Both the position numbers and the translations under genes were made by a program. The notes beneath the pieces are model-generated. The model had not been told where the DNA came from. It was given only the letters and a program-made list of their open reading frames with translations, and did not search any database. From Anaerolineales bacterium (GTDB lineage Bacteria > Chloroflexota > Anaerolineae > Anaerolineales > UBA4823), in assembly GCA_026415275.1 (NCBI GenBank), contig JAOAHK010000099.1, forward strand, positions 1 to 7,859: 7,859 bases of DNA. Reading direction: 5' to 3'. Positions 4,804-7,859 of the stretch are shown here, one piece after another. Every line of letters begins with the position of its first letter. Position 1 is the stretch's first letter.

Positions 4804-4826
4804 TGCGCGGGCATCCTGCCCGCGCA
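4804..4826 (-). terminator. Perfect GC-rich hairpin downstream of cheW, possible terminator
   Basis: A 10-bp perfect stem (TGCGCGGGCA at 4804-4813 and TGCCCGCGCA at 4817-4826) with a 3-nt loop lies about 45 nt after the cheW stop. On the minus strand it is followed only by TGGGGTTTCT, so the U-tract is poor. It may end MCP-cheW transcription weakly or protect the mRNA 3' end. The GCGGGCATCCTGCCCGC core also looks like a dispersed palindromic repeat. Confidence 0.5.
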
Positions 4827-4870
4827 CAGGAAATATAGGAGTTCGCCGAGTTCGATGGGTTTACCGCTGC

Positions 4871-5326
4871 TTACTGCTCAACGAGGATAGCCACTTGTTC
4901 TTTTTCTTGTGCCGAGAGAACTTTTCTTAGGTCCAATAAGATCACAATCCTTTCACCTAATTTCGCAATACCAGAGACAAATTCAGAGGCTGCAGTGCGC
5001 GTTAGGGGCGGAGGCGGTTCCACTTGCGTTGGATCCAGTGTGATCACTTCACTCACGCCATCAACAATGATCCCTGCTTCAATCCCGCCGCACTGAACAA
5101 CCACAATGCGTTGCTCCTTTGTCTCGCCCTGTTCGGTGAGCCCGAAACGGGTGTAGAGATCGAGGACTGGCAAGACCCGCCCGCGTAAATTGGTCACGCC
5201 GCGCACGAAGGGCGGCGCTTGCGGCACATGCGTGATGGGCAGCAATTGGACTATGCTCTCTACAGCGCTAATCTCCACCCCAAATTGCTCCCCACCTAAC
5301 TCGAAGATAACAATCTGGTTCTCCAT
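4871..5326 (-). CDS. cheW: Chemotaxis coupling protein CheW
   Basis: This is a 151-residue single-domain CheW, the adaptor that links chemoreceptors to the CheA kinase in membrane arrays. The family pattern is clear: QIVIFELGGEQFGVEISAVE (4-23) for the first beta strands, ITHVPQAPPFVRGVTNLRGR (31-50) with VLPVLDL (51-57), AGIIVDGVSEVITL (84-97) and a terminal RIVILLDLRKVL (126-137). The ATG at 5326 is preferred because GAGG lies six bases upstream. A GTG at 5338, directly abutting the MCP stop, would add four residues but lacks a ribosome-binding site. It starts 12 nt after the MCP stop, so the two form an operon. The length is normal and nothing is missing. No CheA or CheY gene is in the window. 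Confidence 0.95.
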   Translation of the reverse strand: MENQIVIFELGGEQFGVEISAVESIVQLLPITHVPQAPPFVRGVTNLRGRVLPVLDLYTRFGLTEQGETKEQRIVVVQCGGIEAGIIVDGVSEVITLDPTQVEPPPPLTRTAASEFVSGIAKLGERIVILLDLRKVLSAQEKEQVAILVEQ

Positions 5327-5338
5327 CTGAACCCTCAC

Positions 5339-7456
5339 TTAATTGCGCAGCGATACAGAAACGTCGTGTGCGTGTCCATTGTCAGAGGTGACAAAGAGAC
5401 CCCTACTACCATTGCTCCGCCCCTCTCCCTCTTGCACACGAACTTTGAAGCGCGCCACCACATCCTGCAGTGCTTGAGCCATTTCTTCTAGAGAGCGCGC
5501 CGAAGCAGCTACCTCTTCCACTTGGGCACTTAGCTCTTCGGTTGAAGCGGAGATTTCTTCCACAGCAGCGCTGTTCTCTTCACTCACCGAAGCGATGTTC
5601 TCAATGGCTTGCATAACATCGTTGGCACTAGCCGACATCTGCTCGGTGGCAGCCGTGTTCTCTTCGATCACGGCGGAGACTGTATCCACTGAGGCAACCA
5701 GTTCGGTCGCTAGAGCGGTCATCTCTTGGGTGGCTGCAGCAGCTTGGTTGGCTTGCTCGCGCACTGCTTCTGCCGAGCGGAGGATGCTATCCAAAGCACT
5801 GCCCACCTCTTGTCCTTGCATCACACCGTGCTCCACTTCCTTCATCCCTTCCTGCATGGCAGCCACGGCTTCGGACACCGCCCGTTGTGTCTCTTTGATG
5901 ATCTCACCGATTTGGCGGGTGGATGCGCTGGCACGTTCAGCCAATTTGCGCACTTCATCGGCGACCACTGCAAAACCCTTGCCATGTTCACCAGCCCGGG
6001 CTGCCTCGATGGCCGCATTCAAAGCAAGGAGGTTGGTCTGTGAGGCAATGTCTTCAATGGTCTCAACGATCATCGTGATTTGGTCGGAATGCTTGCCCAT
6101 TTGCGTCACTTTTTCGGCGGCTTCGCCCACTTTGTGGCGGATGGCTTCGATGATCCGCAAAGTGTTTGTGACCTTGCCTGCTCCTTCTTTCGCATTACGT
6201 GTTGCTTGGTCGGCTTCCTGCGTCACGGTTGCCGCGTTTTGGGCGACTTGCTGAATGGCGTTGCTGATTTGTGAGGTGACGCTTACCGCTTTCTCGGCAG
6301 CTTTGGATTGCTCTTGAGCGCCCTTGGCTACCCCATCAATTACCCGCGCCATTTGTTCCACCGAATGACTGGTGCGCGAAACCGACTCGGACTCCTGATT
6401 GATACCCCGTGAAACCTGCTGAATGGTGGTGGCAACTTGCCCGGTAGCGGCTCCAGCTTGGTTAGAAGCCTGTGCCAGTTGGTTAGCCGCAATGCTAAGT
6501 TGTTCAGCGCTGCTAGCGACATCACCCACCGAATGGCGCAGGGATGTAACCATGTTGGCAAAGACCAGTCCAAGTTCGTCTTTTGTTGATTTAGGCTCCA
6601 CAACAACAGTCAAGTCCCCATTGGCAATCCGATCAGCCACAGCAGCCATCTCTTGAAAATAGTTTTCAGCACCTGCCAAACCTTTGCCAAGAGTGCCCAT
6701 TTCGTCCTTGCGACCTACAATCGCTAACTTAACCTCTTGAGCGATGTCACGGTTGAGGTCGCCTTTGCTCAGGTTGACCAGAGCTGGTGCCATGATCGAG
6801 ATGGGAACGGTGATTGAACGGGCGATGAGCACGGCAAAGACCAAGCCCAAAGCCAAACCAATCAGGGCACCACCCAACAACAGATTGCGTGTGCGCAAAT
6901 ATGTAGCTTGGGCGTCCTCGTGAATTTGTTCAGCGAGTCGCGAGTTAATCTCTGTGATCTTATCCATGGTGGCAGCTACCGCTTGGCGCGCACTGGCGAC
7001 CTCGCCGCCATCGTTGATGCTGATAATGGCAGCCTGTTCGTTGCCGCTCTCGACATTGGCAATCGCTTTGTCCACAGCAGCAAGATAAGCTGCATAATTC
7101 TGCTCAAACTCGGTTAAAGCAGCAATTTCTTCCTCGACTAACTTGGTCGTCCGATATTTGTCCATCAATTCTTTGATTGCAGCTTTGTCGGCATTGATGG
7201 ATTCTAATGCTGCAGCGCGCTCCGTTGGGACAAACACATATTTGTATATATCCCCGCGCAGCTTATATAACATCACTTCTGCATTCACCACCCACTCAAT
7301 GGGTAAGGTGCGGTCAAGGTATAGCTCCTGAGTGCCTTGATTGAGTTGTTGAATGCTGTAATAGCCCAAGCCTGTTACGAGTAGCAGGATAAGCAACAGC
7401 ATACCGAAAGCCAAGGTCAATTTGGCGCCCACTTTAAGATTGTCAATCCATTTCAT
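5339..7456 (-). CDS. Methyl-accepting chemotaxis protein, 4HB-type sensor with tandem HAMP
   Basis: This is a 705-residue transmembrane chemoreceptor. TM1 lies at about 14-33. A helical extracytoplasmic sensor of about 155 residues (35-190) fits the four-helix-bundle MCP class. TM2 is at about 192-214. Two HAMP-like units follow, each with a DExG signature (D251-G254 and D293-G296). Residues about 320-670 form the coiled-coil signalling domain, with the highly conserved kinase-contact tip [20 protein letters not shown] (468-487) and [16 protein letters not shown] (492-507). The C-terminal tail is Gly/Ser-rich and has no NWETF-type CheR/CheB tether. The start at 7456 has AAGGAG five bases upstream and gives a proper TM1; the frame stays open to 7585 without a better ribosome-binding site. 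It is followed after 12 nt by cheW, its likely partner. The ligand cannot be deduced. Confidence 0.95.
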   Translation of the reverse strand: MKWIDNLKVGAKLTLAFGMLLLILLLVTGLGYYSIQQLNQGTQELYLDRTLPIEWVVNAEVMLYKLRGDIYKYVFVPTERAAALESINADKAAIKELMDKYRTTKLVEEEIAALTEFEQNYAAYLAAVDKAIANVESGNEQAAIISINDGGEVASARQAVAATMDKITEINSRLAEQIHEDAQATYLRTRNLLLGGALIGLALGLVFAVLIARSITVPISIMAPALVNLSKGDLNRDIAQEVKLAIVGRKDEMGTLGKGLAGAENYFQEMAAVADRIANGDLTVVVEPKSTKDELGLVFANMVTSLRHSVGDVASSAEQLSIAANQLAQASNQAGAATGQVATTIQQVSRGINQESESVSRTSHSVEQMARVIDGVAKGAQEQSKAAEKAVSVTSQISNAIQQVAQNAATVTQEADQATRNAKEGAGKVTNTLRIIEAIRHKVGEAAEKVTQMGKHSDQITMIVETIEDIASQTNLLALNAAIEAARAGEHGKGFAVVADEVRKLAERASASTRQIGEIIKETQRAVSEAVAAMQEGMKEVEHGVMQGQEVGSALDSILRSAEAVREQANQAAAATQEMTALATELVASVDTVSAVIEENTAATEQMSASANDVMQAIENIASVSEENSAAVEEISASTEELSAQVEEVAASARSLEEMAQALQDVVARFKVRVQEGEGRSNGSRGLFVTSDNGHAHDVSVSLRN

Positions 7457-7754
7457 CTTTGCTCCTTTTTCCATACATAAAAAAGCTTTTATTTGATTTT
7501 TTAAGGACATTGCAATAGTGAACCTCTTTTTGCTATCTCCTTTCTTCCGCAGGTTGGATGGATGGGTTATAAAGATGAGGCCCAAGTCATTTCTAACTGC
7601 ATTCTCACACTGTAGTTATGTCCCGATCTAATGTTAAGATTAGTTAAATTATGCCAAAGATGCAGTAAAAAATGCGTAAATTTTTTATGGTGATCGTCTT
7701 TTATTTGTAGACGGCTGGAAACATTGAATTGGGCGGGTGGGATACGTTCTAAAA
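7457..7754 (-). other. AT-rich upstream region of the MCP-cheW operon
   Basis: About 300 nt without a gene. It is clearly richer in A and T than its surroundings, especially 7610-7720, as expected of a promoter region. It contains a perfect AAAAGCTTTT palindrome (7481-7490) just upstream of the MCP ribosome-binding site. A second purine-rich AAGGAG near 7540 has no start codon at suitable distance. I see no riboswitch; in particular no recognisable c-di-GMP aptamer. Confidence 0.55.
7648..7656 (-). promoter_or_regulatory. Candidate extended -10 element for the MCP-cheW operon
   Basis: TGGCATAAT on the minus strand fits an extended -10 (TGn followed by CATAAT) inside the AT-rich block. No convincing -35 stands 16-18 bp upstream. 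A transcript would start near 7641 and have a leader of about 185 nt. The evidence is weak; other AT-rich hexamers nearby could serve. Confidence 0.25.
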
Positions 7755-7815
7755 GGGGCGAGGGGAGAAGGGATTGCCGGCTTCCGCGCTTGGGGAAGGA
7801 AAAACCTTACCCAAG
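7755..7815 (+). repeat. Dispersed intergenic repeat, copy 2
   Basis: Bases 7755-7781 repeat 4445-4471 exactly. The following part is diverged and here folds into a clear hairpin: CTTGGG-G-AAGG (7789-7799) against CCTT-A-CCCAAG (7805-7815) with a 5-nt A loop and one mismatch. The copy is in the same orientation as copy 1. Together the copies flank the MCP-cheW operon. The contig stops 44 nt later, after two adjacent GTGAGCA units (7839-7852), as often happens when assembly runs into repeats. Confidence 0.8.
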
Positions 7816-7859
7816 TGAGGAACGAAGAAACGAATAGGGTGAGCAGTGAGCAATCACGC

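Noticed and set aside
5595..6254. 219-codon + strand open frame within the MCP gene
   Set aside because: It is an antisense shadow of the Ala/Glu-rich coiled coil, giving a Ser/Ala/Cys-rich translation with no domain.
7457..7754. c-di-GMP riboswitch upstream of the MCP
   Set aside because: Such riboswitches often precede chemoreceptor genes, but no GEMM core or its paired helices could be found in this AT-rich leader.

Overview
The window is a bacterial contig fragment of moderate GC. It looks most like a Chloroflexota (Anaerolineae-type) genome. The support is inference from gene content: an FMN-riboswitch-controlled ABC transporter of the RibXY kind, the tail of a fused ECF-type ATPase carrying a TRGLD D-loop, a membrane protein with a cytosolic zinc ribbon, and palindromic GC-rich intergenic repeats. 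No rRNA or other phylogenetic marker is present. The first 15 bases are not genomic: they match the end of the Tn5/Nextera mosaic-end adapter.

Layout. 1-15 is adapter. 17-379 (+) is the 3' end of an ECF-type ABC ATPase, cut by the contig edge. It runs 98 bp into the convergent gene at 282-1217 (-), a secreted-domain/TM/zinc-ribbon protein of unknown function. 1279-3947 (-) is a tight three-gene ABC importer operon, transcribed in the order permease, substrate-binding lipoprotein, ATPase. Its leader (3948-4300) is complete and legible: a CRP/FNR-like palindrome, a near-consensus sigma-70 promoter (TTGACT-17-TATAAT), an FMN riboswitch aptamer, and two successive terminator hairpins before the permease ATG. 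4301-4870 is non-coding and holds GC-rich palindromic repeats. 4871-7456 (-) is an MCP-cheW pair. 7457-7859 holds its AT-rich upstream region and a second copy of the dispersed repeat at the contig end.

How the genes work together. By protein family alone the three ABC genes would be labelled nitrate/sulfonate/taurine or HMP (thiamine precursor) import. The FMN riboswitch changes that call: the transporter most likely imports riboflavin or a related flavin and is switched off when FMN is plentiful. The 5' part of the aptamer contains a 9-nt sequence, TTCGGGGCA, perfectly complementary to the 5' arm (TGCCCCGAA) of both downstream hairpins. This gives a direct antitermination model with two terminators sharing one antiterminator partner. 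The best candidate for a less-described system is this doubly gated flavin-uptake operon: a possible CRP-family site plus a riboswitch with tandem terminators and an unusual extra hairpin in the aptamer P2 region, together with its own ATPase gene. The MCP and CheW form a separate chemosensory input module; no CheA, CheY, CheR or CheB is in view.
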